Assembly (NCBI GenBank): GCA_018398805.1
Contig: JAGFBZ010003029.1
Location: 1 to 64,000, forward strand
DNA: 64,000 bases
Direction of reading: 5' to 3'
Origin: Hirundichthys speculiger
Lineage: Eukaryota; Chordata; Actinopteri; Beloniformes; Exocoetidae
The position numbers were made by a program, and so were the translations under genes. The notes beneath the pieces are model-generated. The model was not told where the DNA came from and did no database searches. It worked only from the letters and a program-made list of their open reading frames with translations. Below, in pieces: positions 12,096-22,158 of this stretch; the first letter of the stretch is position 1; every line of letters starts with the position of its first letter.

Positions 12096-13870
12096 CAGAC
12101 ACTAACAACAGAGCAACAGGGTTTAAAGCAGATCAATATAACTACCATCATAAAATATCACCTGTAGTTGTCTTATAATAGAACAACTGACTATTTTTAG
12201 GAACTGTTACTGAGCTGTCAGGAGAAAGTGGCAGCGGCTAACATTGTTCAGCTCCTAGCCGCTGTAACCAGCGACAAAGATAAATTGGTGGGGGGGAAAT
12301 GTGTTTTGCATGTCGGTGTTTTAGATGCCAAATTGCGCACCAATCCATGGAAAACTTTTCTCCGTGGTTCCTCTGCGCAGCAGCGACACATTCACGTGTA
12401 GAATGGTGACTGTCTCAAAAACTGCCTTGCCCAGACGCCTGTAGGGGGTGCTAAAAATGTCAAGATTGAATAGTTGCCTTGGATTGCTTTAAGAGATCAT
12501 GTGACTTCTTATGTCACGCAAGCTTTTTAAAACTAAGGTAAACTTCAAATGTTTGCTTAGCTAATGATAGTGCACTTAATGTGTCTGAGGTTGAATGCAT
12601 GATGATAAATATTGTCCTGATCAGCCATGATCAGCCCACCAGAGAGTCTAATCAGGCCAGTGGGATGATTGTACTTGCTGTAAAAATTACAGAGGAGATA
12701 CTGTTATTTCAAATGTGTCCACTGTGGGTCGGGAATGAGCAAAACGTCATTAGAGCTCAGCATCAGCCTCAGTCTGGAGCTGGTGGTTCCATTGAGGGCG
12801 AGTTTGTGTTATTATACTATTGTATTAATATAATCTTTTCTGTTTTTGCTATTTTGTCAAAAAGGAAAAAAGTGGACACAGAGTGTAGAGTTTTCCAATA
12901 AAAAAATGGACTGTTTTCTATTGATTCTCAGAGGTGAATGGGAAACCTGTCTACTTGATGTGTTTGCAGCAGGTTTCAGTTTTCAAAGAAAATAATATTT
13001 GACACAACTATGAGACTCATCATGGCAAAAAAAGAAAAAGAAAAAAAAACTACAACAGCCTGCAAGGACAACTGAGAAAAAAGAAGATAGATACATTGTT
13101 TACGGGTCTGGAAAAAAAAGCAGTCTGCTTTTACTCGTAGCTGAGATATCAGTGATGCTGCAGAGCTGTAGCTACCTCATCACTAGTGAAGTAGCAGAAG
13201 AGTCAATGTTCATTAATTGCAGATTAAGGGAAATGCCTTACAATTTCAGTTTGTCTCTCCATGGTTGGTTTGAATTTCATTTCTGACAAATTATGTTTTC
13301 TTTTGAATGCTGTTTTAGACTTGGACTTTTGAAAATGTATATATTTTTTTCCTTTCTGGAATTTGTATTGCGTCCATTTCCCTTGTTTTGACTGCTCGTA
13401 CTTTTGCTGTTTTTTCAGCATGGTGGCAGGAACATCTGAGAATGATCTTGACAAGGTCACTGCTGTTACTATCACCTCATCATGCGTGAACCTCATCTGT
13501 GAAACGGCCTGGACACGTTTCAAAGGCTCTACAAGTGTGAACGCAACTTCTTGTACGAACCACCTAGCAAGGCAAATGTGTGGGAAAGAAGAGAGCAAGT
13601 CAATGGGTCAAGAGAACAGCTAATCCAGTGCATGATCAACAGCTGACTAGAGTTTGACGTGACATGAATTGGCAAAATGGTGGCCCTCTCAGCGGCAAGT
13701 AGGGTGGGTCCGTCTGTATCACGTGCCGCTTCATTGCCGGTTGTCTGGGGTGGGACAAGTGCAGCATGGAGTGGGCTTCTTCCCAGCATGCAAGCTGCAG
13801 CCAGGCCGCGAGGGTGTCAGGAAGGTTTGCTTTTTCTTCCTGCCTGCTGTTCACGCAAAGGACTAAAAGC
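12096..13870. other. Intergenic, no supported gene
   Basis: AT-rich sequence after the L1 tail. Short ORFs show no motifs, and purine-rich runs are near 13025-13060. Nothing recognisable. Confidence 0.5.
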
Positions 13871-13879
13871 TCTTCCACC

Positions 13880-13921
13880 CTCCCCGTCGGGGAATCGAAC
13901 CCCGGTCTCCCGCACGGGAGC
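13880..13921 (-). tRNA. tRNA-Asp-like 3' half (pseudo-tRNA fragment)
   Basis: On the - strand the T-arm GGGGTTCGATTCCCC and the acceptor end GACGGGGAG are perfect, preceded by GCGGGAGACC. This matches the 3' half of vertebrate tRNA-Asp. The 5' half does not form a proper D-arm, anticodon loop or pairing acceptor strand, so it is not a working tRNA gene. Confidence 0.45.
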
Positions 13922-14099
13922 CGTGGATTGTTTAGCTAAATGTTTAGCCCTAAAACGAATTCCATTCATTTCCTATGGTAGTGCAAAACCACTACGGATG
14001 TAATATATTTTTGGCTACTAACGAGTTTTGGGGGGCGCTGTTTCCATCCCTTTGGTGGTCGTAAGAAGTTCCGGGAGGAAAAAACCCCCAAACCATTTC

Positions 14100-14240
14100 C
14101 TCAATATATTTTTGGCCACTAGCTAGCGCGCTGTGCTTTTTAGCGTCCGGATGTGTGAAAGCGGTCAGTGAGAGGAGACGAGTGAGAGTACGGCCGACGT
14201 CACATCGCATCGAGCCGCGGAGTTTGAACAACTAAAAGGT
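14100..14240 (+). promoter_or_regulatory. CpG-rich promoter-like block with splice donor
   Basis: A locally CpG-rich stretch with a CRE-like site (GACGTCA, around 14198) ends at AACTAAAAG followed by GTGAGT (donor at 14240). It looks like a first exon, but no downstream coding exon on the + strand was recognised before the hAT-like element. It may be a relic carried by a repeat. Confidence 0.3.
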
Positions 14241-15379
14241 GAGTGACGCTGAGGTAAATGAAAAATAACAAAATAACGAACATATTTTTTCATCGTCTTG
14301 CTTCTCTGCGTGCAGCGTTTATTCGAAGCTGATGGTGTTGATGGCCCTACTGATGGCTCTCTACTCATAGATGTCCTCAGTAGTCGAGTTGTAAAAAAAA
14401 TTCAGGGGGGATGGTCAATGTTTTTCACTTAAAAAAAAAAAAAGTGGCAGGGCTGTAAATTCATTATCAAAACAAAACACTGTAAATAAGACTTCTGAAT
14501 CCTCTCAAATCAAGTCAAGCCAAGTTTATTTTAAGTGCAAAATCATAACAATTATCTATTTTTTGTGTTATTAAAGACAGTACAGAAGTACAGAAAAACT
14601 CTCTCAACATTTTACAATACTTTTCCTTTTCTCCCCTCTGGTGCCCAGTTTGTAGTTTCTCAGATTCAAGTCTCAGTATCTCATAGCAGTTTCCAAAGAC
14701 TGTCGTAATTAGTGCTGGGCGATATGGAAGAAATCATATGTCACGATATGAACTATTTTATATCACGATAACGATATATATCACGGTATACTATAATAAA
14801 GTATGTTTTCAGTTATTCTCTGAAAAGTTTGACAAAAATTTCATTGCTTACTTTTCAACTTTATTTTGAAAGGACATTTAGCTGAACTGTCACAAACATA
14901 CATTTTAGTGCAGCAAAAACAGGTAGGTACAGAGATACAGTAGCTTTCACATTTTTAAAGTGCACAACAGTTTCTGAGAGGAAAAACACATTTTTGCACT
15001 GAAGTTCAGCTATAAAAAATAAACAAAATTATTTTTCAACTTTCTGAAATCTGTAACCTTGTAGTGCAAAGTTTGCAAACCAATATAAAGTGTCTACACT
15101 GAGAAAAAGAAAAAGTTGAGAAAACTTAAAATATCAAGGCAACATGATGCAAGAGATTTCTGAATTTTCTCAACTTTTGCCAGCTGTTGTTGACTTAACT
15201 AGGTTTTTAAGTTTTGCCAAGAGTTCTGCCAACTTGGATCTTTTTGTTCACTTTATGAGGATAATACTGTGAGACTAATACAGAATTTCTTGCTTGAATG
15301 CAATGTATTTCTACCTTCACCAAACACAGATTTTTGTGTTTATTTAATGAACAATTTTTCCCATTTCTACTTTCTTTAA

Positions 15380-15774
15380 AGGTGGAGTAGGTGTTGTTTG
15401 AAAAACGGTTCCAGCAATCCAACTCAAGTGAGATTTTGAAAATATACACTCCCTCCCTCCTCCCAAAGGCTCCGCCTCCTCCTCTTCAGCTCACCCCTCG
15501 AAACCACGCCTTCACATGATTCACGACTGCATGAACCATAGGGAGGGAGGGAGGGAGGGGTGATATTTGATGGACGTATTAGGCAGCCAATCAAAATAGT
15601 GATGATCACTTTTTTGATTGGTCAGAGTTTTTCTCTGATTATACCCTCTAGACTGGACCAAAATGTTTAGTTTTTTTTGCAAACATTTTATTTCAGTGGG
15701 TGCAATGGAAATGTGAAAAGGTTTTCAGGCAATATTGTAAAAAGTGTTGCAAAAAAACAACACCCACCCCACCT
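15380..15774. mobile_element. TTAA-flanked miniature element
   Basis: 395 bp with inverted repeats AGGTGGAGTAGGTGTTGTTT and its near-complement ending CACCCCACCT. TTAA is on both sides (15376-15379 and 15775-15778). TTAA target sites point to piggyBac or Kolobok-type mobilisation. It contains a GGGA run (15541-15559) able to form a G-quadruplex. Confidence 0.75.
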
Positions 15775-16377
15775 TTAAATATATATATATTCTTGTTGTA
15801 TAAATACACAATTATTCCTTCAATGGCATTTATTCCTTGATTCACCCAACACAAATATTCTTGTTGAATAAATAATAAAATTTATTTTTGCTATAATTTT
15901 ACATTCAAAACTGCTCAATGGATAATTAATAATACACAATCAGTTTACCAGTGAACAACAGTAAAACCATCATTAAATGCATGTGTAAAAAAACATACAT
16001 ACTGTTCTTTTAGTCTAGTAACATTTGGAGTGAATCTTCCTCAATGCTGAGTATTTTAAATCAATGCTAGTCTTAGTGAACACGTATATTATGATTACCC
16101 TCCATCCCCCCTCATGGTTGGCGGCTTCTGAATTTACACGTTAACACTGAATTACTTTGTGCCATTTGACTATTTGTTGACTTTACATGTGAACAGCCAT
16201 TTGGCTTTTTTTTTGCATTAACACATTCAAGCTTTACTTAAACAATAATGAATTTAACATTTGAAACACTAGACACCTTTTGGCAACTGCTGAATTATTA
16301 TATAATCCAGAGGTGAAGCAGATGAACTTTGTTTTGTTTTACATGAGTGTAACAATGCACTCAAACTACAATAACAG

Positions 16378-17595
16378 TCACAGTACAAGCTTCGCTTTCA
16401 GTGACCTTTTGTGCTGTGAGCATCGAGAGCCACCGGGCGAAAAAAAGATGGTCTGAATTGCCTCAAAGGAGTACCTCATCTGTTTTGGATAATCAATTTT
16501 GAGGGCATACAGGAGTCCGAAGAGGTATGCCATGGCAGCAGAGAGGTTTAGAATATTATGAAGCACAATGTCCCCTTCCAACACAACAGCCTGGTCTCGC
16601 ACAGTGTTGTCGGCTTCATGTAGCACAGTGAGGATGGCAACAGATGCACCTTGCAGCACTGATGCCAAAATGTCAGTGTCTTGAGGAAGGAGAACAGGTA
16701 CATTATTCAGAGCTTAGAAAAAGTAAGACAGTAGAAAGAGCATTTTCTGAAGAAAAAAAATGTGTGAGCTCTAAAAAATTTTTAACAAGTAATTAGCTGC
16801 ATGACCTGAATTATTTGTCTTTCCTGCAGTTACTATTACTTACCAAGCACTTCAGGAAAAACGTGGTTGCATCTTCACGGAGGTAGATAGGCAGGCCTCT
16901 CAGTGCTGCTGTTTTCTGGTGGGACACAATGTCGGATGTCTAAAAGTGGAAGACAAGTAATTCAATTAGTATAGTACTGTAATGTTGTCATTCCTAATAA
17001 GAAAGTATATTCATGCTCTTCTAAAACTGCCAGGCAAAAGAGCAGTTCACTGACCTGATCATCAAGTTGATCAAGGAGGTCCTCCATCTCCTGACCAAAA
17101 GCTCCTTTCTTAGACCTGTAGATTTTCAGCAGGCCAGGCCAAAATTTGTCAAGGGATGCATTGAAAGTCCCCAGGAGGTCTTTGCTTGTGATACGATGAA
17201 ATTCCTTAGATATCTTAACAAGAAAACAAAAAAATATATAATCAATTTTCAAACCATAATGTCAGAATTTCATACAGGAAGTTACTGGATAACTTGTTAT
17301 GAGTCTGCACCATGTTAAATATCTGACCATTTTTCTGTGATGCTAGATTACATACTAAAATGCACCACACGCAATAAAGAACATCATTTTGAACCATGGA
17401 TTTTGAGGATTAAAAATTCAATAAAAAGGGTGACTATGCCACATCCATAAGTTGCAGAAAGTGAATTACTCCTTGGAAGACAAAAAAAAAAAAAAAAAAA
17501 AAAACACACATTCTTACCTGATTAAAAATTTTGTTGTGATGTTTTAAGAGGGTCGCTTGACTGGAGCTGGAGAATTTACAAAGCCGGCACTGCAT
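16378..17595 (-). pseudogene. Multi-exon gene with C2H2-like start, teleost-expanded uncharacterised family (probably decayed)
   Basis: Exons on the - strand: 17606-17518 (ATG at 17595, 26 codons, MQCRLCKFSSSSQATLLKHH), 17213-17055 (53 codons, ISKEFHRITSKDLLGTFNAS and following), 16939-16844 (32 codons, TSDIVSHQKTAALRGLPIYL and REDATTFFLKCL), and 16682-16378 (DILASVLQGASVAILTVLHE, ending SLKAKLVL stop). All have AG/GT borders. The first three join in phase 0. The last needs a one-base phase that the third does not supply, so this copy is probably broken or a boundary is misread. The pattern (one Cys2-His start, a GLPIYLRED loop, a YSFEAIQ C-terminus) recalls a large uncharacterised teleost gene family. 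Function unknown. Confidence 0.6.
17482..17504. repeat. Poly-A run
   Basis: A run of about 23 A, 13 bp from the donor of the C2H2 exon (- strand), where it is a pyrimidine T-tract inside the intron. Confidence 0.9.
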
Positions 17596-18337
17596 GGAAT
17601 CCACCACTGAAGCACAAGAGACACAAATAGCATGAATAGCATTTTCACAACAGCCTTTACATGTAATTTAAGACAGAATACTGATATGAAAAACTTAAGT
17701 TAGTCTGATAATACTTATTGCAATAACACCAAGCTGTACTGGTCTGAAAGCCAACTGCAACAGCCATTATATAAATAAATCAAACAACCATACATAACAC
17801 AGATGGAATCCCTTGTTGCAGGAGCTAAATAGCCTACATCAACAAGCCAAAAATAGAGACAAGAAAAAAGTCTGTTGGAAATTGTCTTTCATTTATGAAT
17901 ATAATCTGTAAATTGATTTTAAAATGTAAATTTGATTTTAAATTATAACTAGGCCTATATGACAAGCAACAAAAATGCAAACATGAATTCAAACATTTTT
18001 AAAAAAAACACCAACCACAACCATGTTATAACTAAATAAAATAAAACATTTAAAATAATACATTCTGATCGGTAAATTGTATAACATTATTGATGTAAAT
18101 GTGGTGATTTCTGTAGAGCACTGCTCCCCTCCTCCTTCACACAACTTTACTCTTCATTCAAACTAATGCAGCTGCCCAATTGTTAGATTACACCAGTGAG
18201 ACAAACATATAGACCTTTTCGACTTGAAAATTGTGGACATGCGCCCCCTAGTGGCCCCGCCATAACTGGAGGGTGCGGTGCTCCACCAACTAACCCAAAC
18301 ACAGCAGCGTGGAGCATCTGTTACTGATAACGCAGAC

Positions 18338-18388
18338 ATGTCTTGGATTGATGATGTTAGGCAGTGGCCTCCAGTTACAGATGAAGGT
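18338..18388 (+). pseudogene. First exon beginning MSWIDDVRQWPPVTDE
   Basis: A short coding start followed by a GTAG donor-like site. The WI-DDV-WPPV pattern is reminiscent of the opening of fish proteins with a YqaJ-type nuclease domain, which I recall only loosely. No further exon of it is in the window. Confidence 0.3.
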
Positions 18389-18736
18389 AGTTTATCGCTG
18401 TTTTTAATGATTGGTTATGAAAATTGCATGATCTATTCCCATAACCAAACACTAAAAACTGTGGGAAAATGCAACGCTGGCTATAACTAACATCAACAAC
18501 CCATAAAGATTATGCTACTGTAACGTTAACGCTAGCGGTAAATTAGGCTATGTGTTAATGTTATATTTCATTTATTTAATCATTCTCCTAATTCATTCAT
18601 TCATTCATTGATTTATAGGCTTGTGCTAGTGCAGAGGGCTACAGTAGCCTCACACTGCTGTTCTTTCGGCCAGAATCGTCCGGGACTCTCAGCGAGACTA
18701 TGAGTAGTACGAGACTGAATGTTAACGAAAACTCAC

Positions 18737-18939
18737 CCGGCTGTATTCATTTGGAACAAAGTCCTTTCTGTTGATATTTTTCACCCACGTCTTCCTAACT
18801 TCTTGTTCTGCAAACAAGGCAGTCTTCGTGCAGTAAAGGCTTGTGTATTTCACATACTTTCTTCTTCCATTGTTGAATTTTCACGCCATTGTTGGCAGTT
18901 TATGACGGAACATGTATTCCCACTCGACCAACTCGACAT
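18737..18939 (-). pseudogene. THAP zinc-finger first exon, frame-broken
   Basis: Starts MSSWSSGNTCSVINCQQWRE (CX4C, THAP N-terminus). It changes frame to WKKKVCEIHKPLLHEDCLVC, then EVRKTWVKNINRKDFVPNEY-SR with donor GTGAGT at 18736. The conserved Trp and the NINRKDF..SR stretch before the usual C-x2-H fit a THAP DNA-binding domain split by an intron. It is disrupted by frameshifts. Confidence 0.55.
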
Positions 18940-19800
18940 TATAAAAATATATATTTGTAGAAAGAGAAAAACACTGGTTAATCTGCGAGCCGGTGCAAGT
19001 ATCGCTCTGTAGCACAACCCCGCAATGGCGGACGGGGTACTTCCGGGGGGCTGGCCCGAAAAGGTCTATATCTCCTACAAATATTCAAACAAGCCGGCGA
19101 CAAACCTCGAGGTGGGCCTATGAAAGCGGGTTCCAGTCGCGATAAACGAACACCATCAACCGTCGGCCGGCAGAGCTACGTAATTCGGCCGGCCGACGGA
19201 GCTCTCCAGGCGGCTTGCTGCCTCTGCGAGGTGTCCCACCTCGGGGGACTTGCCACTCCGTTGAGTTTCTCAACTTCAGGGCAAACTTCTAAACTGCTGT
19301 CATTTGGACAAACTAACCGCACAGCGGTGATCTAAACCCTTACTTTCTCGCATGAAAAATATTAAACCTTTAAAAAGTGACGAAATAACACTGCTACAGC
19401 AGAAAATAAAACCACAAGTAATGGCGGCGCCGCGGAGGTGTTTTTTTTTTCTCTGAGAGCGAGGTGGGTGGGCTCCGGTCGCGATTAACGAACACCATCG
19501 TTTTTTTTTTTGCCACCTTGTTTAACTTACCCAGTGTTGCACTGGATAAAAAATGCAAAACGTTGGCTTCACACCATTAAAGTTATTACTTACACCACTG
19601 AAATGACAGCCGACATGCCTGCATAGCTAACGTACACGGATATGATCCTCCAAGCCCCTTTTACCCTATGAAAGCGTCTGCATGACGGCGAGGCGCATGC
19701 GAAAAAGTTACCAACAACAACATACAATGACCCTACAGTAAAAACAAAGTCAGTCATGCACTAATTCAGCGTGATGGAGGTAAAAACACGCTTAACTTAC

Positions 19801-19875
19801 CTGCTAGAGCGAAAGTTCAGCCAGCTCCCACCACACAGTTTCTGCTCCACAAAATGTCGACAGGCACACCATGCG
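19801..19875 (-). other. Probable 5' noncoding exon of the gene in the 5 kb element
   Basis: On the - strand a GC-balanced stretch ends CTCTAGCAG followed by GTAAGTT (donor at 19800). It is the first good donor upstream of the C2H2 exon's acceptor at 17607-17617 and lies just inside the right terminal repeat. The 5' limit is a guess. Confidence 0.35.
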
Positions 19876-20335
19876 CAAATGACGGAGTTGGCCCAACTTA
19901 ACTCAAAAATCTGCTCAGAGATTTACAATTTCTTGTTGAGCTGAATTAAAAAAAGTAGTTAAGTCAACAACGGGAGAAATTTGAGTTTATAGATTACTTA
20001 TTGCAAAGCCATATTTCTGAGTCAGTATAATTTCAAAATTGTAATGAGATCAACAATTGCTAGTTATCATTTTTTCAGTGTAAAGTAAACATCAGGGTTG
20101 AAGAGAACTCTGTTTAAGGCATTAACCATGAATAAAAGTGCAAACACAAAAGGCTACTTTGTAGAAGTCGATATGATTCTCTCAAATTTATCGTTGTAGG
20201 TTATTTAATTACATATTTGCTGTAATATTTGATAAAATTAGGTTAGAAACGATAGAAGAGAAATGGCACGATATACACTTTTATATCGTCCCCACGATAT
20301 GTATCGTCATATTGCCCAGCACTACTGTGTCTCAG

Positions 20336-21030
20336 TGGCTGCGGTTACATGATGTTTTTTAATTCGGAGTTAAAATTAGGAATTAAATAATTCCGAATTA
20401 AACTATTTTCCTTCGAGTTTACATGGAAATAGTAATTCCGAATTAAGGTTTACATGGAAAACACGTTAGTTCGGCTTTATCCAACTCCGCTTTAGGTCTG
20501 GGGGTTGGGAAGGGTTCTGATTGGATGGGGGGGGCGGACGTCTTTACATCTACCGGAAGAAAACAAACTTAGCTAACTGGTTAGCAACAACATTCCACTT
20601 ATTTTTGACCTGGGTGGCGTCTCTATCTGTGAAACCTCCTTCATTTAACCTGGCCGCTTTGAAAAGCTCACAATTTTTATGTTTCCTGCCATCTGTTCTT
20701 TTAATTATTTCCAGTTCCTCCAAGCTATTTATTAAATAAATCGTCTCTGCTCTTGACCATCGTTTACTGCGTGCTGCCGGAATATAAGCAAGAGAACTAG
20801 CATGCGCAGAAAGACGGGAATTCATTTAAAGAGGAATGAGTGTTTACATGACCGCGGAATTACTTAATGCGGAATTAAAATGGGAATAAACCAGCCACTT
20901 ACTTCGGAATTAAGTTAATCCGGAATTGACATTTTCATATGGAATTAAGTGTTTACATGGTAACTTTTATTCGGCTTTAACTTTAATTCTGAATTAAAGA
21001 GGAATTAAACTTCCCATGTAAACGCACCCA
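20336..21030 (-). mobile_element. PIF/Harbinger-type miniature with Myb/trihelix exon
   Basis: The ends are TGGCTGCGGTTACATGATG and CCCATGTAAACGCACCCA (inverted), with internal AATTCCGAATTAA phrases repeated at both sides. No convincing 3-bp duplication is seen. It directly follows the hAT-like copy, 11 bp away. Confidence 0.6.
20550..20825 (-). pseudogene. Myb/SANT (trihelix) domain exon of a Harbinger element
   Basis: 91 residues with SKRWSRAETIYLINSLEELE and a later RDATQVKNKWNVVANQLAKF, the W-x-W pattern and Q-KNKW of trihelix/Myb-like DNA-binding proteins that Harbinger elements encode beside their transposase. No transposase is present. Confidence 0.55.
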
Positions 21031-21279
21031 ATGTGACGGTGTGGTACAGCCAGTTCTCTGTAAATAAACACGTACAATCTGTAAATATCATCTACAAAGA
21101 ATGTTGTTTTTTTATCTTGCATATGTATATATTTTCTTCTATTTATTTGAGTGATTTATTTATGTGTGTGACTGCCGGGAGTCGTGCAAAATTTCGTTAT
21201 GCCTGCATAATGACAATAAAGAGATTTGAATCTTGAATCTATGGTGTGAACTGGCGGGTGTCAACTCGCATTACAGGAC

Positions 21280-21428
21280 GTTATCACCATCTACTGTTAA
21301 GGAGTATGAATGACAGTCTTTTTTTTTTTTTTTTTAGCATTTCCTTCCCTAAGCAAAGGCCCACGACCCCCTGAAAACGGGTCTGGAACCCACTTTTGGG
21401 TCGCGACCCACCAGTTGAGAACCACTGC
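21280..21428. mobile_element. hAT (Charlie-like) element end
   Basis: The right end reads GGGTCGCGACCCACCAGTTG then AGAACCACTG, the widespread hAT terminal sequence. A T-run precedes it. The left end is not identified. Confidence 0.5.
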
Positions 21429-21989
21429 TCTACTACATATGTCAGTGATGTGTAACTGGAACAGTTACTTTTCATAAAAACCACAGGGTTAGATCAAATG
21501 CTTCATGTATATACAGTTAATTTCGCCCGACAATGTTTGTTGTATCAGCTTCAAGTGTCAGTGGAAGAGCACAAATACTAAACCTGCCATGTTTTCATCT
21601 TCAGTCCGACAATTTTATTCCTTTCGGTACCTGCCGTTCTCTTCTTCAAGCAATGGTTCAATTTATGTGCACAGACAAAGGATTATTATTCTAAGAGGTT
21701 GTGTGTAAATAATCATTTCCACCATCTTTACCCTTTAGTTAGTTTTTACACTAAGACCTTTCCCTGCCAGATTCCAGTTCACTTTACCCGGTCTATGGTG
21801 AGGACCCAGTCCTGCCAGCACATGGAGACAGGTCATTTTAATTCTCTCCAAACAGCCTGCTGAGGACTTTGCATCTTGGGGCCCCCTAATGGATGCAGGG
21901 AGCCCCTGCATCTGCCGTGCCTCAGTCCTGGAGGGGGCTCCTGGTTGAACACGGAGTTGGACGTATGCTGGCGTGACGCAGCGGTGACA

Positions 21990-22158
21990 GCTGTGATGAA
22001 AGGAGGGGCAGGGAGGCTGAGGGTCCCACTTTCTTTCCTCCTCTCTCCCTCGCGCACACGCGCGCACGCTCAACCTCAGCAGCCGCTCCAGGAATGATGG
22101 AGGACGACGTGGCCGCGGATGGACCTGCCGCCCATCGCAGCATCACCCCTCAAACCAA
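21990..22158 (+). promoter_or_regulatory. Probable apba1 promoter-proximal CpG-rich first exon (noncoding), donor at 22159
   Basis: GC- and CpG-rich block in otherwise AT-rich DNA, ending at a strong donor (GTGAGT, 22159-22164). The next good acceptor downstream is at 24547 (TTTTCAG), directly before the exon with the apba1 start codon, so this is a plausible 5' UTR exon. It holds ATG codons at 22094 and 22097. Spliced to 24548, they would give a 36-codon upstream ORF stopping at 24591-24593, before the main start at 24624. The transcription start itself is not visible, so the left limit is approximate. Confidence 0.5.

Larger units (their letters stand above)
18210..19068. mobile_element. 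ISL2EU-like element, internally deleted, with two inward-facing first exons
   Basis: The inverted repeats TAGACCTTTTCG and CGAAAAGGTCTA lie in a TATA context, so a 2-bp AT or TA target duplication is possible. Near the right end, on the - strand, is a THAP-type exon (18939-18737). Near the left end, on the + strand, is an ATG exon reading MSWIDDVRQWPPVTDE with a GTAG donor after it. The two point at each other with only about 350 bp between them, as expected after loss of the middle of a two-gene transposon. Confidence 0.55.
15097..20080. mobile_element. TIR element of about 5 kb carrying a multi-exon gene
   Basis: It begins CACTGAGAAAAA and ends TTTTTTCAGTG, with TA at 15095-15096 and 20081-20082. 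Both ends also share a subterminal GTTGTTGACTTAACTA motif (left about 15186, right on the opposite strand about 19960). Homology with the intact hAT copy shows both edges exactly. Contents: a C2H2-start gene on the - strand, a TTAA-flanked miniature (15380-15774), an ISL2EU-like remnant (18210-19068), and CpG-rich sequence at 19100-19500. No transposase of its own was found, so any movement would have been in trans. The superfamily is uncertain. Confidence 0.75.
14710..20324. mobile_element. hAT-like miniature, split by a 5 kb insertion
   Basis: The ends are TAGTGCTGGGCGATATGG and ATATTGCCCAGCACTA. The left 385 bp and right 240 bp are homologous, in inverted orientation, to the two parts of the intact 643-bp copy at 55022-55664. 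They are separated at one internal point by the element at 15097-20080. No clear 8-bp target duplication remains around this copy. Confidence 0.82.

Noticed and set aside
13880..13955. Functional tRNA gene
   Set aside because: Only the 3' half is tRNA-like; acceptor stem, D-arm and anticodon loop cannot be formed from the upstream bases.
21735..22146. ORFs on both strands around the apba1 first exon
   Set aside because: Shadow ORFs of a CpG-rich region; the exon seems to be noncoding.
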